Counted from the stretch's first letter, positions 51,953-61,841 are shown. The stretch is 64,000 nucleotides of DNA from Streptomyces sp. MJM8645 (GCF_001625365.1 NZ_LJJF01000001.1:2046001-2110000); one strand, 5' to 3'. A program made the numbers and translations. The notes: a model not told the origin generated them from the sequence alone.

Positions 51953-52525
51953 ATGGCGATCCACCACCCGCTCCCCCGCACGCTGCTGCTCGGCGGCGCC
52001 CGCTCCGGCAAGTCCACCCGGGCCGAGCAGCTGCTCGCCGACCACCCGGACGTCCTGTACGTGGCCACCGGCGGCACCCGGGACGGCGACGCCGAGTGGG
52101 CCCAGCGGGTCGCGCTGCACCGCGAGCGGCGGCCGGCGAGCTGGCGCACCGCCGAGACCTGCGACCTGGAGGCCGTGCTGGCCGACCGGACCGACCCGGC
52201 GCCGGTGCTGGTCGACTGCCTGGCACTGTGGCTGACCACCGTGATGGACGAGTGCGGCGCCTGGGACGACGCGGTCTGGGCGGCGGGTGGGGAGGCCGCC
52301 GTCCAGCGGCGCTGCGAGGCCCTGGCGCGGACCTGGGCGGCCACCGGGCGCACGGCCGTCGCGGTCAGCAACGAGGTCGGGATGGGCGTCGTCCCGGCGA
52401 CCGCCGCAGGCCGGCGCTTCCGCGACACCCTGGGCCGGCTGAACATGGCCGTGGCGGACGCCTCCGAGCGTGTGCTGCTGGTCGTGGCCGGGCAGGTTCT
52501 GACCGTCAAGCCAGCCGCCGCCTGA
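51953..52525 (+). CDS. cobU: Adenosylcobinamide kinase / adenosylcobinamide-phosphate guanylyltransferase
   Basis: 190 residues. Phosphorylates adenosylcobinamide, then makes GDP-cobinamide. Walker A GGARSGKS at residues 14-21, the catalytic His in RVALHRERRP and VAVSNEVGMGVVP motif are conserved. First of the cobU-cobT-cobS set that completes the cobalamin lower loop. ATG 51944 is an alternative start. No cobalamin riboswitch is seen upstream. Confidence 0.93.
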   Translation: MAIHHPLPRTLLLGGARSGKSTRAEQLLADHPDVLYVATGGTRDGDAEWAQRVALHRERRPASWRTAETCDLEAVLADRTDPAPVLVDCLALWLTTVMDECGAWDDAVWAAGGEAAVQRRCEALARTWAATGRTAVAVSNEVGMGVVPATAAGRRFRDTLGRLNMAVADASERVLLVVAGQVLTVKPAAA

Positions 52526-52553
52526 ACATCTGCGGCGTGTAGCCTTCCGGACG

Positions 52554-53669
52554 ATGGACACGACCGTGGATCTCGATACGTTCTCCTCGCTCGTCGAGCG
52601 CCCCGACGAGAGCGCCCGACGGGCCGCCGAGGAACGCTGGCAGGAGGCCGGCCGGCCGCGCGGCGGGCTCGGCAAGCTGGAGGAGCTGGGCAGCTGGCTG
52701 TCGTCCGTACAGGGGCGATCCCCCGTGCGGCCGGTGTCGGCCCCCAAGGTGCTGCTGTTCGCCGCCGACCACGGCGTGGCCGCGCTCGGGGTGTCCCGGC
52801 TGCCCGCCAAGGGCGGCACCGCCGCGCGGGTGCGCGCCGTCCTGGACGGCACCGCGCCGGTCACCCGGCTGGCCCGGCGCTACGGCGCCGAGGTGCGGGT
52901 CGTCGACGTCGCGGTGGACGCCGACCCCGCCGACTTCCCGGACGACGTGGTCACCCACCGGATCCGGCGCGGCTCCGGCCGGATCGACGTCGAGGACGCG
53001 CTCACCCCCGAGGAGACCGCGCGGGCCTTCCGGGCCGGCATGGCCGTCGCCGACGAGGAGGCCGACGCCGGCACCGACCTGGTGCTGCTCGGCGACCTCG
53101 GCGTCGGCGCCACCACCGTCGCCGCCGTCCTGGTCGGCGCACTGTGCGGAACGGACGCGGCCGCCGTCACCGGGCGCGGCTCGGGCGTCGACGACCGGGT
53201 CTGGATGGTCAAGTGCGCCACCATCCGCGACTCCCTGCGGCGGGCCCGGCCCGTCCTCGGCGACCAGCTGGCGCTGCTCGGCGCCACCGGCGGGGCCGAC
53301 TTCGCGGCGATCACCGGCTTCCTGCTCCAGGCCGCGGTGCGACGGCTCCCGGTGGTGCTGGACGGCGTCGTCTCGGCGGCCTGCGCGCTGGTCGCACAGC
53401 GGATCGCCTTCCGGGCGCCGGAGTGGTGGCGGGCCGGGCAGTCCAGCGGCGAGCCCGCCCAGGCCAAGGCCTACGACCGGCTCACCCTGACGCCGCTGCA
53501 GGACCAGGGGATCACCATGGGCGAGGGCCTCGGCGCGCTGCTGGCCCTGCCGCTGCTCCAGGCCGCGGGCGACGCGCTCGCGGACGAGGCCCCGCGGCCG
53601 TTCGTGCCGTCGGCACCGAAGGAGCAGCCGAAGCTGCCCTCGGCGGCGGACCTGCTGCGGCGGCTGTAG
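52554..53669 (+). CDS. cobT: Nicotinate-nucleotide-dimethylbenzimidazole phosphoribosyltransferase
   Basis: 371 residues. Makes alpha-ribazole phosphate from dimethylbenzimidazole and nicotinate mononucleotide. Family blocks: RPRGGLGKLEELG, FAADHGVAALGVS, LGDLGVGATT, and catalytic Glu in ITMGEGLGA near residue 324. Follows cobU by 28 bases. A hairpin at 53704-53733 lies between it and cobS. Confidence 0.95.
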   Translation: MDTTVDLDTFSSLVERPDESARRAAEERWQEAGRPRGGLGKLEELGSWLSSVQGRSPVRPVSAPKVLLFAADHGVAALGVSRLPAKGGTAARVRAVLDGTAPVTRLARRYGAEVRVVDVAVDADPADFPDDVVTHRIRRGSGRIDVEDALTPEETARAFRAGMAVADEEADAGTDLVLLGDLGVGATTVAAVLVGALCGTDAAAVTGRGSGVDDRVWMVKCATIRDSLRRARPVLGDQLALLGATGGADFAAITGFLLQAAVRRLPVVLDGVVSAACALVAQRIAFRAPEWWRAGQSSGEPAQAKAYDRLTLTPLQDQGITMGEGLGALLALPLLQAAGDALADEAPRPFVPSAPKEQPKLPSAADLLRRL

Positions 53670-53703
53670 CAACCCGCGGCAACCTGTGGCACCAGGATCA
53701 TGG

Positions 53704-53733
53704 GCGCCCCGTCCGGCACATCGGACGGGGCGC
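53704..53733 (+). terminator. Hairpin between cobT and cobS, possible partial terminator
   Basis: Perfect 12-base arms GCGCCCCGTCCG (53704-53715) and 53722-53733, loop GCACAT, then TTCCGTTC. It ends nine bases before the cobS ribosome binding site. It may reduce cobS expression relative to cobT or protect the mRNA end. Confidence 0.65.
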
Positions 53734-53756
53734 TTCCGTTCGGAGGGAAACACGTC

Positions 53757-54536
53757 GTGCAGGGCGCCAGTTGGGCCGAGGGGCTCCGGTTCGGGTTCGG
53801 GACGCTGTCCGTGCTGCGGGTGCGGGTGGAGCGGTGGGACCGGGCCGCGGCCGCGCGGGCGATGACCGCGGCCCCCGTGGTGGGGCTGGTGCTCGGCGCG
53901 GCGGCCGCCGGGGCGGGGTCACTGGTGGCCTGGCGGGCCGGCGGGCTGCTCGGGGCGGTGGCGGCGGTGGGGGTGCTGGCCGCGCTCACCCGGGGGCTGC
54001 ACCTGGACGGTCTGGCGGACGTGGCCGACGGCCTGGGCAGCGGGAAGCCGGCCGAGGACGCGCTGCGCATCATGAAGCAGTCCGACATCGGCCCGTTCGG
54101 CGTCCTGACCCTCCTTCTCGTGCTGCTGGCCCAGATCGCCGCGCTGGCCGGACAGTTCGCCGAGTCGACCACACGCGGCGCGCTCGCGGTGCTGGCGTCG
54201 GCGGTGACCGCGCGGTGCGCGCTCGCCTGGGGCTGCCTGCGGTCGGTGCCGGCCGCCCGGCCGGGCGGCCTGGGCGCGATGGTGGCGGGCACCGTGGCAC
54301 CCGCCGGAGCGGTCGCGGGGACGGCCGCCGCGGCGCTCGCCCTGGCCGCCCTCGGACTGTTTGACGGATCGTCAACCCTTCGTCTCCCCACGGCCGTTGT
54401 GCTCGGCGTCGGCTGCGCCAAGCTGCTGCTCCGGCGCTGCGTACGGCGGTTCGGCGGAATCACCGGGGACGTGCTCGGCGCGATGGCGGAAACCGCCGCG
54501 ACCGCTTCGCTGTTCGCCCTGGCGTTGCTCGGCTGA
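53757..54536 (+). CDS. cobS: Adenosylcobinamide-GDP ribazoletransferase
   Basis: 259 residues from GTG 53757 (GGAGGG nine bases upstream). Joins GDP-cobinamide and ribazole phosphate at the membrane. Conserved TRGLHLDGLADVADGLGSG, IMKQSDIGPFGV and several membrane helices. The final step of cobalamin assembly. Confidence 0.94.
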   Translation: MQGASWAEGLRFGFGTLSVLRVRVERWDRAAAARAMTAAPVVGLVLGAAAAGAGSLVAWRAGGLLGAVAAVGVLAALTRGLHLDGLADVADGLGSGKPAEDALRIMKQSDIGPFGVLTLLLVLLAQIAALAGQFAESTTRGALAVLASAVTARCALAWGCLRSVPAARPGGLGAMVAGTVAPAGAVAGTAAAALALAALGLFDGSSTLRLPTAVVLGVGCAKLLLRRCVRRFGGITGDVLGAMAETAATASLFALALLG

Positions 54537-54573
54537 CACCGGGCGGCGCGTGATCCCACCATGCGGACTACCA

Positions 54574-54760
54574 TGCGGGGAGCACCGCAGCCCTGCACCG
54601 TCGCAGGTCCTGCCCGCCCGGCCTGACCCGAGGAGCCGGGGCCTCTGGTGTGCGTGGCCGCGACCTGCGCGGGTGCGCGCGCCAGGGGGCCCGGACCCGG
54701 AGCGTGCCGGGCGGTCCGGCCTGCGACGGCGGGTTGCGCCGGTGCGGCAGCCTCGCCGCA
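54574..54760 (+). other. Long nested hairpin upstream of pepA
   Basis: Pairing can be drawn almost throughout 187 bases: TGCGG/CCGCA (54574-54578, 54756-54760), GCACCG/CGGTGC (54582-54587, 54740-54745), a 6-pair helix (54588-54593, 54731-54736), a 10-base perfect helix CCGTCGCAGG (54598-54607, 54720-54729), an 8-base perfect helix (54614-54621, 54707-54714), an 18-of-19 helix (54636-54654, 54676-54694, some G-U) and a capping CCGCG/CGCGG. It ends 36 bases before the pepA start. No ORF of note. Two ACCATGCGG repeats (54558-54566, 54570-54578) lie at its 5' edge. Confidence 0.7.
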
Positions 54761-54796
54761 ACCGGCCGTGGACCGCGAAAGAACAGGACGCATTAC

Positions 54797-56302
54797 GTGA
54801 CTGCATTGTCTGTGAGCACCTCCTCCGCCGCCTCGCTGCGCGCGGACGCCCTGGTGGTCGGTGTCGCCAAGGGCCCCAAGGGCATCGTGCTGGCCCCCGG
54901 CTCCGAGGCCGTGAACGAGGCGTTCGAGGGCAAGCTGACCGAGGTCCTCAGCACCCTGGGCGCGACCGGCGCCGAGGGCGAGGCCGTCAAGGTGCCCTCC
55001 CCCGCCGGCCTGAAGGCCGCGCTCGTGCTCGCGGTCGGCCTCGGCGAGGCCGCCGAGGTCGGCTACCAGCTGGAGGCGCTGCGCCGCGCCGCTGGTGTCG
55101 CCGCCCGCACCCTGGCCGGCGCCAAGAAGGCCGCGCTGGCCCTGCCGGCCGAGTCCGCGGACGAGGTCGAGGCCGTCGCGCTGGGCGGCCTGCTCGGCTC
55201 GTACGCCTTCGGCACCTACAAGGCCGACGGCAGTGGCAAGGAGCCGGTCGGCGAGCTGGTCGTGCTGGCCCCCCGCAAGGGCAGCAAGGACGCCAAGGCG
55301 GCCGTGGAGCGCGCCGCCGCGGTCGGCGAGGAGATGAACCGGGCCCGTGACCTGGTCAACACCGCGCCGAACGACCTGAACCCGAAGAGCTTCGCCGCGA
55401 TCGCCCAGGCGGCCGGCAAGGAGCACGGCCTCAAGGTCGAGGTGCTCGACGAGAAGGCGCTGCTCAAGGGCGGCTTCGGCGGCCTGCTGGGCGTCGGCAA
55501 CGGCTCGGCCAACCCGCCGCGGCTGGTGAAGGTGGCCTACACCCACCCGAAGGCGAAGGCCACGCTGGCCTTCATCGGCAAGGGCATCACCTACGACTCG
55601 GGCGGCATCTCGCTGAAGCCGGCCGGCCACAACGAGACCATGAAGTGCGACATGGCCGGCGCCGCCGCCGTGTTCGCCGCCGTGGTGGCCGCCAAGCGCC
55701 TGGGCCTGGCCGTCAACGTGACCGGCTGGCTGGCGCTGGCCGAGAACATGCCGTCCGGCTCCGCCACCCGCCCCGGCGACGTGCTGCGCATGTACGGCGG
55801 CAAGACCGTCGAGGTGCTGAACACCGACGCCGAGGGCCGTCTGGTGCTGGCCGACGCGATCGTGCGCGCCGGCGAGGAGAACCCGGACGTCATCGTCGAC
55901 GTGGCGACCCTGACCGGCGCCATGGTGCTGGCCCTGGGCAACCGCACCTTCGGCGTGATGTCCAACAACGACGAGCTGCGCGCGACCCTGCACACCGTCT
56001 CGGGCGAGGTCGGCGAGCAGTCCTGGCCGATGCCGCTGCCGGCCGAGCTGCGCAAGGGCATGACCGAGTCGACCATCGCCGACCTGGCGAACATGGGCGA
56101 GCGGATGGGCGGCGGCCTGGTGGCCGGCCTGTTCCTGAAGGAGTTCGTGGCCGAGGGCATCGACTGGGCGCACCTGGACATCGCCGGCCCGGCGTTCCAC
56201 GAGAGCGCGCCGTTCGGCTACACCCCGAAGGGCGGTACCGCGAGCGCGGTGCGCACCCTGGTCCGGTTCGCCGAGCAGACCGCGGCGGGCGGCAAGGCCT
56301 GA
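54797..56302 (+). CDS. pepA: Leucyl (M17) aminopeptidase
   Basis: 501 residues from GTG 54797; longer readings cover the hairpin leader. A cytosolic hexameric two-metal peptidase. The M17 signature NTDAEGRLVLADA, metal-binding GKGITYDSGGISLKP and DMAGAAAVF blocks are intact. N-terminal regulatory domain is present (about 1-170). It may cycle peptides during growth, and PepA in enterics also binds DNA. Confidence 0.95.
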   Translation: MTALSVSTSSAASLRADALVVGVAKGPKGIVLAPGSEAVNEAFEGKLTEVLSTLGATGAEGEAVKVPSPAGLKAALVLAVGLGEAAEVGYQLEALRRAAGVAARTLAGAKKAALALPAESADEVEAVALGGLLGSYAFGTYKADGSGKEPVGELVVLAPRKGSKDAKAAVERAAAVGEEMNRARDLVNTAPNDLNPKSFAAIAQAAGKEHGLKVEVLDEKALLKGGFGGLLGVGNGSANPPRLVKVAYTHPKAKATLAFIGKGITYDSGGISLKPAGHNETMKCDMAGAAAVFAAVVAAKRLGLAVNVTGWLALAENMPSGSATRPGDVLRMYGGKTVEVLNTDAEGRLVLADAIVRAGEENPDVIVDVATLTGAMVLALGNRTFGVMSNNDELRATLHTVSGEVGEQSWPMPLPAELRKGMTESTIADLANMGERMGGGLVAGLFLKEFVAEGIDWAHLDIAGPAFHESAPFGYTPKGGTASAVRTLVRFAEQTAAGGKA

Positions 56303-56316
56303 TCAGGCACCCGAGT

Positions 56317-56354
56317 CGACGGGGGTCCGGCGCGCGTGCGCCGGGCCCCCGTCG
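56317..56354 (+). terminator. Terminator of pepA
   Basis: 17-base arms 56317-56333 and 56338-56354 with one G-U pair and loop GCGT, 15 bases after the stop codon. No U-tract. Confidence 0.85.
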
Positions 56355-56768
56355 GCGTTCGCGCGCGGGTCAACCGTGGGTCCGCCGTGGGTCCGCTGTC
56401 GGCCCGTCGCGGGTCCGTCACGTTCCGGCGCCGGTTACCTGCGAGTAGGCCGGGACCTCGCCCCGCACCTCTGTTCGCTGCGGGCGAAACTTTGTTCCAC
56501 CCTGCGGAAGACGCGGCGCCGCAGGGCCGCCCCGACGCCCGTCCGGCGGCTGTCAACCCCGCGTTGAGCTGCAATGATGCCCTTCCGTCGGGGGTATTCC
56601 CGCCCCGGTGACCGCTCTGTGGGACACCCCTGGGGTGGACCCGGACATCAGCCACCGCGAACAAGTGCGAAGATGTATTTCCGGCACGACTGGGCGCCTC
56701 ACAAAGGCTTCCGACCCACCGGACCGCGACCGGCCCGGCGACCCACCCCATTGCATGGAGGACGTGAC
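56355..56768 (+). other. 414-base intergenic region before lpdA
   Basis: No gene seen. It holds a tandem 11-base repeat CCGTGGGTCCG (56374-56384, 56385-56395) and a hairpin CCCTGCGG/CCGCAGGG (56500-56507, 56519-56526). The lpdA ribosome binding site GGAGG lies at 56757-56761. Promoters are not obvious. Confidence 0.6.
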
Positions 56769-58157
56769 GTGGCGAACGACGCCAGCACCGTTTTCGACGT
56801 AGTCATTCTCGGAGGCGGAAGCGGCGGTTACGCCGCGGCGCTCCGCGCCGCTCAGCTGGGCCTGAGCGTCGCCCTGGTCGAGAAGGGGGAGCTGGGTGGC
56901 ACCTGCCTGCACCGCGGCTGCATCCCGACCAAGGCTCTGCTGCACGCCGCCGAGATCGCGGACGAGACGAAGGAGGCCGCCGAGTTCGGCGTTCTGGCCA
57001 CCTTCCAGGGCATCGACATCAACGGCGTCCACAAGTACAAGGACGACGTCGTCGCCGGCCTGTACAAGGGCCTCCAGGGCCTGGTCGCCTCCCGCAAGGT
57101 CACCTTCATCCAGGGCGCGGGCAAGCTCTCCTCGCAGACCTCGGTGGACGTCAACGGCCAGCGCATCGAGGGCCGCCACATCCTCCTGGCCACCGGCTCC
57201 GTGCCGCGCTCGATCCCGGGCCTGGAGATCGACGGCAACCGCGTGATCTCCTCGGACCACGCGCTCAAGCTCGACCGCATCCCGAAGTCGGCCGTCATCC
57301 TCGGCGGCGGCGTGATCGGCGTCGAGTTCGCCTCCGTCTGGAAGTCCTTCGGCGTCGAGGTCACCATCGTCGAGGCGCTGCCGCACCTCGTCCCGCTGGA
57401 GGACGAGAACTCCTCCAAGCTGCTGGAGCGCGCGTTCCGCAAGCGCGGCATCAAGTTCGAGCTGAAGGCCCGCTTCTCGGGCGTCGAGTACACCGAGGCC
57501 GGTGTCCGCGTCTCCACCGAGAACGGCAAGCAGATCGACGCCGACCTGCTGCTCGTCGCCATCGGCCGCGGCCCGGTCTCGTCCGGCCTCGGCTACGAGG
57601 AGAACGGCGTCGCGATGGACCGCGGCTACGTCCTGGTCGACGAGTACATGCGCACCAACGTGCCCACCATCTCGGCCGTCGGCGACCTCGCCCCGACCCT
57701 GCAGCTGGCCCACGTCGGCTTCGCCGAGGGCATCCTGGTCGCCGAGCGCCTGGCCGGCCTCAAGCCGGTGCCGATCGACTACGACGGCGTCCCGCGCGTG
57801 ACCTACTCCAACCCCGAGGTGGCCTCCGTCGGCATCTCCGAGGCCAAGGCCGTCGAGCTGTACGGCAAGGAGAAGGTCGTCACCCTCAAGTACAACCTGG
57901 CCGGCAACGGCAAGAGCAAGATCCTGAAGACCGCCGGCGAGATCAAGCTCGTCCAGGTCAAGGACGGCGCCGTGGTCGGCGTCCACATGGTCGGCGCCCG
58001 CATGGGCGAGCAGGTCGGCGAAGCTCAGCTGATCTACAACTGGGAGGCCCTGCCGGCCGAGGTCGCGCAGCTCATCCACGCGCACCCGACCCAGTCCGAG
58101 GCCCTGGGCGAGGCGCACCTGGCGCTGGCCGGCAAGCCGCTGCACGCGCACGACTGA
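56769..58157 (+). CDS. lpdA: Dihydrolipoyl dehydrogenase
   Basis: 462 residues from GTG 56769 (GGAGG seven bases upstream). FAD loop [15 protein letters not shown], redox disulfide Cys46/Cys51 in [16 protein letters not shown] loop [14 protein letters not shown] and catalytic His in [15 protein letters not shown]. Reoxidises the lipoyl groups of the 2-oxoacid dehydrogenase complexes. Followed by sucB after 56 bases. Confidence 0.97.
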   Translation: MANDASTVFDVVILGGGSGGYAAALRAAQLGLSVALVEKGELGGTCLHRGCIPTKALLHAAEIADETKEAAEFGVLATFQGIDINGVHKYKDDVVAGLYKGLQGLVASRKVTFIQGAGKLSSQTSVDVNGQRIEGRHILLATGSVPRSIPGLEIDGNRVISSDHALKLDRIPKSAVILGGGVIGVEFASVWKSFGVEVTIVEALPHLVPLEDENSSKLLERAFRKRGIKFELKARFSGVEYTEAGVRVSTENGKQIDADLLLVAIGRGPVSSGLGYEENGVAMDRGYVLVDEYMRTNVPTISAVGDLAPTLQLAHVGFAEGILVAERLAGLKPVPIDYDGVPRVTYSNPEVASVGISEAKAVELYGKEKVVTLKYNLAGNGKSKILKTAGEIKLVQVKDGAVVGVHMVGARMGEQVGEAQLIYNWEALPAEVAQLIHAHPTQSEALGEAHLALAGKPLHAHD

Positions 58158-58213
58158 TCACGCCACCACCCCCCATTTCCAGTACGCAAGACTTGATAGG
58201 AGTCGCTGAAACC

Positions 58214-59989
58214 ATGGCGGTCTCAGTAACACTGCCCGCGCTGGGCGAGAGCGTTTCCGAGGGCACCGTCACCCGTTGGCTGAAGGCCGAGGGTGAGCGT
58301 GTCGAGGTCGACGAGCCGCTGCTCGAGGTGTCGACCGACAAGGTCGACACCGAGATCCCGTCGCCGGCCTCCGGCATCCTGGCCTCGATCAAGGTCGGCG
58401 AGGACGAGACCGTCGACGTCGGCGCCGAGCTGGCGATCATCGACGACGGCTCCGGTGCCCCGGTCGCCGCTGCGGCCCCGGTCGCCGAGGCCGCGCCCGT
58501 CGCCGCCCCGGCCCCGGTCGTGGAGGCGCCCGCCGCCCCCGCCCCGGTCGCCGCTGCCGCCCCGGCGGCTCCGGCTGCCGCTCCGGCCGCCGACGCCACC
58601 CCGGTCCTGCTGCCCGCACTGGGCGAGTCGGTCACCGAGGGCACCGTCACCCGCTGGCTGAAGGCCGAGGGTGAGACGGTCGAGGTCGACGAGCCGCTGC
58701 TCGAGGTCTCCACCGACAAGGTCGACACCGAGATCCCGTCGCCGATCGCCGGTGTCGTGGTGAAGATCCTGGTCGGCGAGGACGAGACCGCCGAGGTCGG
58801 CGCCCAGCTCGCGCTGATCGGTGCCGCGGGTGCCGTCGCCGCCGCCCCGGCCCCGGTGGCCGCTCCGGCCCCGGTCGCCGCTCCGGCCCCGGTTGCCCCG
58901 GCCCCCGTCGCTCCGGCCGCCCCGGTCGCTCCGGCTGCTCCGGCTCCGGTTGCCCCGGCTCCGGTCGCCGCCGCCCCGGCCCCGGTGGCCCCGGCCGCGC
59001 CCGCTCCGGTCGCCGCCCCGGCTCCCGTCGCCCCGGCCGCGCCGGCTGCCCCGGTGGCCGACGCCGGTGACGCCTACGTCACCCCGCTGGTGCGCAAGCT
59101 CGCCGCCGAGCACGGTGTCGAGCTGTCCTCCGTCGCCGGTACCGGCGTCGGCGGCCGCATCCGCAAGCAGGACGTCGTCGCCGCCGCGGAGGCCGCCAAG
59201 GCCGCCCCGGCCCCGGTCGCCGCCGCCGCTCCGGCCGCTGCGCCGAAGGCCGCCGCCGCGCCGTCCGCCCTGCGCGGCCAGACGGTCAAGATGACCCGCA
59301 TGCGCAAGGTCATCGGCGACAACATGCTGAAGGCCCTGCACGAGCAGGCCCAGCTGACCAGCGTGGTCGAGGTGGACGTCACCAAGATCATGTCGCTGCG
59401 CGGCAAGGCCAAGGAGGGCTTCCTCGCCCGCGAGGGCGTCAAGCTGTCCCCGATGCCGTTCTTCGTCAAGGCCGCCGCCCAGGCGCTGAAGACCCACGCG
59501 GTCGTCAACGCCCGGATCAACGAGGCCGAGGGCACCATCACCTACTTCGACACCGAGAACATCGGTATCGCGGTGGACTCCGAGAAGGGTCTGATGACCC
59601 CGGTCATCAAGGGTGCGGGCGACCTCAACATCGCCGGTATCTCGAAGAAGACCGCCGAGCTGGCCACCAAGGTCCGCGACAGCAAGATCACCCCGGACGA
59701 GCTGTCCGGCGCCACCTTCACCATCAGCAACACCGGCTCGCGCGGTGCGCTGTTCGACACCGTGATCGTGCCGCCGAACCAGGTCGCCATCCTGGGCATC
59801 GGCGCCACCGTCAAGCGCCCGGTGGTCATCGAGGCCGACGGCGGCACCGCCATCGGCATCCGCGACATGACCTACCTGTCGCTCTCCTACGACCACCGCC
59901 TGGTGGACGGCGCCGACGCCGCCCGCTACCTGGTCGCGGTCAAGGAGATCCTGGAGGCCGGCGAGTTCGAGGTCGAGCTCGGCCTGTAA
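58214..59989 (+). CDS. sucB: Dihydrolipoamide succinyltransferase, E2 of 2-oxoglutarate dehydrogenase
   Basis: 591 residues. Two lipoyl domains, with lipoyl lysines Lys43 and Lys169 in STDKVDTEI, are joined by Ala/Pro linkers; an E3-binding domain ([27 protein letters not shown]) sits near 290-330 and the acyltransferase domain holds [12 protein letters not shown]. The two lipoyl domains are near copies at DNA level too. In Actinobacteria this E2 may also serve the pyruvate dehydrogenase complex. Confidence 0.95.
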   Translation: MAVSVTLPALGESVSEGTVTRWLKAEGERVEVDEPLLEVSTDKVDTEIPSPASGILASIKVGEDETVDVGAELAIIDDGSGAPVAAAAPVAEAAPVAAPAPVVEAPAAPAPVAAAAPAAPAAAPAADATPVLLPALGESVTEGTVTRWLKAEGETVEVDEPLLEVSTDKVDTEIPSPIAGVVVKILVGEDETAEVGAQLALIGAAGAVAAAPAPVAAPAPVAAPAPVAPAPVAPAAPVAPAAPAPVAPAPVAAAPAPVAPAAPAPVAAPAPVAPAAPAAPVADAGDAYVTPLVRKLAAEHGVELSSVAGTGVGGRIRKQDVVAAAEAAKAAPAPVAAAAPAAAPKAAAAPSALRGQTVKMTRMRKVIGDNMLKALHEQAQLTSVVEVDVTKIMSLRGKAKEGFLAREGVKLSPMPFFVKAAAQALKTHAVVNARINEAEGTITYFDTENIGIAVDSEKGLMTPVIKGAGDLNIAGISKKTAELATKVRDSKITPDELSGATFTISNTGSRGALFDTVIVPPNQVAILGIGATVKRPVVIEADGGTAIGIRDMTYLSLSYDHRLVDGADAARYLVAVKEILEAGEFEVELGL

Positions 59990-60021
59990 GGCACCACTGC
60001 AGGTCCGCGGTTTCGGCTGCA

Positions 60022-60059
60022 CGGAGCCCCGCGTCGTCCCTGGACGGCGCGGGGCTCCG
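60022..60059 (+). terminator. Terminator of lpdA-sucB
   Basis: Outer perfect 12-base arms CGGAGCCCCGCG (60022-60033) and 60048-60059, with an inner CGTCC/GGACG pair making a nearly continuous stem. 33 bases past the sucB stop. Confidence 0.88.
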
Positions 60060-60204
60060 CCGTTGCCGGGGTCCGCCTGCCGTCCACCTGCTCCTGGCCG
60101 CGCCTGGCCGCTTCCGACCCGCGCCCGGCTGCGTCGAACATCACCAGCGTTTCGCCGGGCCATGGCATGCGCGGGGGCTGGCGAACGGGGATGCTGGAGC
60201 GGTG

Positions 60205-60720
60205 ATGGACGAGACCGACTTCTGGCAGATGATCGACGAGACCCGGGAGGACGCCGACGGCGATCCGGACGAGCAGGCCGACCGGCTGGTGGAACGGCTG
60301 GTCCAGCTGACCCCGGACGACGTCATCGACTTCGCCCGGCTGTTCGAGGCCCGGTTCCAGCGGGCCTACCGCCACGACCTCTGGGGCGCCGCCTACCTGC
60401 TGCTTGACGGCGCCTCCGACGACACCTTCGACTACTTCCGCTGCTGGCTGATCGGCCAGGGCCGGGACGTCTTCGAGGGCGCTCTGTTCGAGCCGGACGA
60501 CCTGGCGGACCTGCTGCCCGAGTTCGACGAGGAGGAGGACGGCGAGGCCGAGGACCTCGGCTACGCCGCCGACGAGGCGTACGAGCAGCTGACCGGGCTG
60601 CCGCTGCCCGAGATGGGCGGGCGACAGTCCGGCCGACCGGCCGGGGCCGCGCTGGACTTCGACGACCCGGACGTCATGGCGAAACGGTTTCCCAAGCTCT
60701 GGGAGCGCTACGGGGATTAG
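60205..60720 (+). CDS. DUF4240 domain protein
   Basis: 171 residues with MDETDFWQMIDETRE and FDYFRCWLIGQGRDVFEGAL, the DUF4240 signature. Strongly acidic, no membrane segment. GGAG lies about eight bases before ATG 60205; the adjacent GTG 60202 may be used. Function unknown; relatives occur in toxin-immunity contexts but nothing nearby suggests one. Confidence 0.85.
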   Translation: MDETDFWQMIDETREDADGDPDEQADRLVERLVQLTPDDVIDFARLFEARFQRAYRHDLWGAAYLLLDGASDDTFDYFRCWLIGQGRDVFEGALFEPDDLADLLPEFDEEEDGEAEDLGYAADEAYEQLTGLPLPEMGGRQSGRPAGAALDFDDPDVMAKRFPKLWERYGD

Positions 60721-60735
60721 GGGCTCTCTTTCGGA

Positions 60736-60752
60736 TCACGCCCACGGCGTGA
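60736..60752. terminator. Short hairpin between converging genes
   Basis: TCACGCC (60736-60742) and GGCGTGA (60746-60752) with loop CAC, in the 47-base gap between DUF4240 and DUF2510 genes. Weak compared with other terminators here. Confidence 0.5.
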
Positions 60753-60767
60753 GCGGCGCCGGACGCG

Positions 60768-61841
60768 TCAGGCGGTGCTGCCGCCGCCGGACGTGCCGTC
60801 CTGCTTGATGCCCCTGAGGATCTGGTCCAGCACGGACGCGTCCGGCGCGCTCGGGGTGTCGTCCACCCCGCCCTCGAACACCACGAAGCCGCCGCCCTTG
60901 GCCGGGACGGCGGCCAGCAGGACGTAGCCCTGGGTGCCGTCCGCGGTGCGGATGTGCCAGCGCACGGCGTAGCCGGACACGCCCGCGACGGTCGTGTAGC
61001 CGGAGCCGGAGTCGGTGTGCGAGCTGATCCCGGTGAAGATCTGGCCGGCGTACGCGGGCATGGTGGCCTCGGCGGCCGTCTTGGCGGTGACGCCCTGGAC
61101 GGTGTCGGTCTCGACCGAGAACTGGCCGCGGATGCAGGAGTTGCCGTCCGGGCAGGTGTAGCGGCCGGTGCCCAGGTAGACCGTGGAGTGCGGGGAGTTG
61201 GGCGCCACGTCCCAGCCGTCGAGCACCGGGACGGTGATCGCGTGCTGGGTGTCCGGGACGGTGCTCCTGACGGTCGGCGCCGGTTTGGGCGCGGGCGTCG
61301 GGGCGGGCGTGCCCGCCGTGGGGCTCGGGGCGGGGCCGGCGCCCCGGGTGATGGTGACCGTCGGGTTCGGGGTCGGGTCGGCCTGCGGGGAGCCGCCGCC
61401 GCTGAGCACGATCCCGGCGACGATCCCGCCCACGGCCAGGACGGCGACCGCGATGCCGACGACCAGACCGGGCCTCATCCGGCCGGGCCCCGGCTGCTGC
61501 GGCGGGTAGCCCGGCGCCGGGTAGCCGTAGCCCGCGCCCTGGGCGGGGTAGCCGTCCTGGGCCGGGTAGTAGCCGTCCTGGCCCGGGTAGCCGTAGCCCG
61601 GGGCGGGGGCGCTGCCCGGGTAGCCGTGGCCGGGGGCGTCCTGCGGGCCGCCGTAGCCGTACCCGGGCTGCTGGCCGGGGGGCTGCCAGCCCTGGGTGGG
61701 GGCGTCGGCGAGTTGGCCGGCGCCGCCCTGGAGCGGGCGCACCTCGCTGGTCCAGGCGTTGCCGTCCCACCAGCGCTCGTGACCGGGGGTGCCGTCCGCA
61801 CCGGGGACCGGGTACCACCCGGGGGGCGTCGAGTTGCTCAC
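60768..61841 (-). CDS. DUF2510 membrane protein with Gly/Pro/Tyr-rich linker
   Basis: 357 residues from GTG 61841. DUF2510 at the N-terminus (PPGWYPVPGADGTPGHERWWDGNAWT), then repeats rich in Gly, Tyr, Pro and Gln (GYGYPG, YYPAQDGYPAQG), one membrane helix (about 120-145), a Pro/Thr-rich spacer and an extracellular domain with Cys pair YTCPDGNSCIRG. TACCGT lies six bases before the GTG, so a leaderless mRNA is possible. Function unknown. Confidence 0.82.
   Translation of the reverse strand: MSNSTPPGWYPVPGADGTPGHERWWDGNAWTSEVRPLQGGAGQLADAPTQGWQPPGQQPGYGYGGPQDAPGHGYPGSAPAPGYGYPGQDGYYPAQDGYPAQGAGYGYPAPGYPPQQPGPGRMRPGLVVGIAVAVLAVGGIVAGIVLSGGGSPQADPTPNPTVTITRGAGPAPSPTAGTPAPTPAPKPAPTVRSTVPDTQHAITVPVLDGWDVAPNSPHSTVYLGTGRYTCPDGNSCIRGQFSVETDTVQGVTAKTAAEATMPAYAGQIFTGISSHTDSGSGYTTVAGVSGYAVRWHIRTADGTQGYVLLAAVPAKGGGFVVFEGGVDDTPSAPDASVLDQILRGIKQDGTSGGGSTA

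Noticed and set aside
53471..56200. 909-codon minus-strand frame across cobT, cobS and pepA
   Set aside because: Shadow frame; low-complexity translation and no ribosome binding site, with three recognised genes on the plus strand.
58223..60163. 646-codon minus-strand frame antisense to sucB, very Gly/Arg/Asp-rich
   Set aside because: It is the complement of the Ala/Pro linkers of SucB; the repetitive composition is a by-product.
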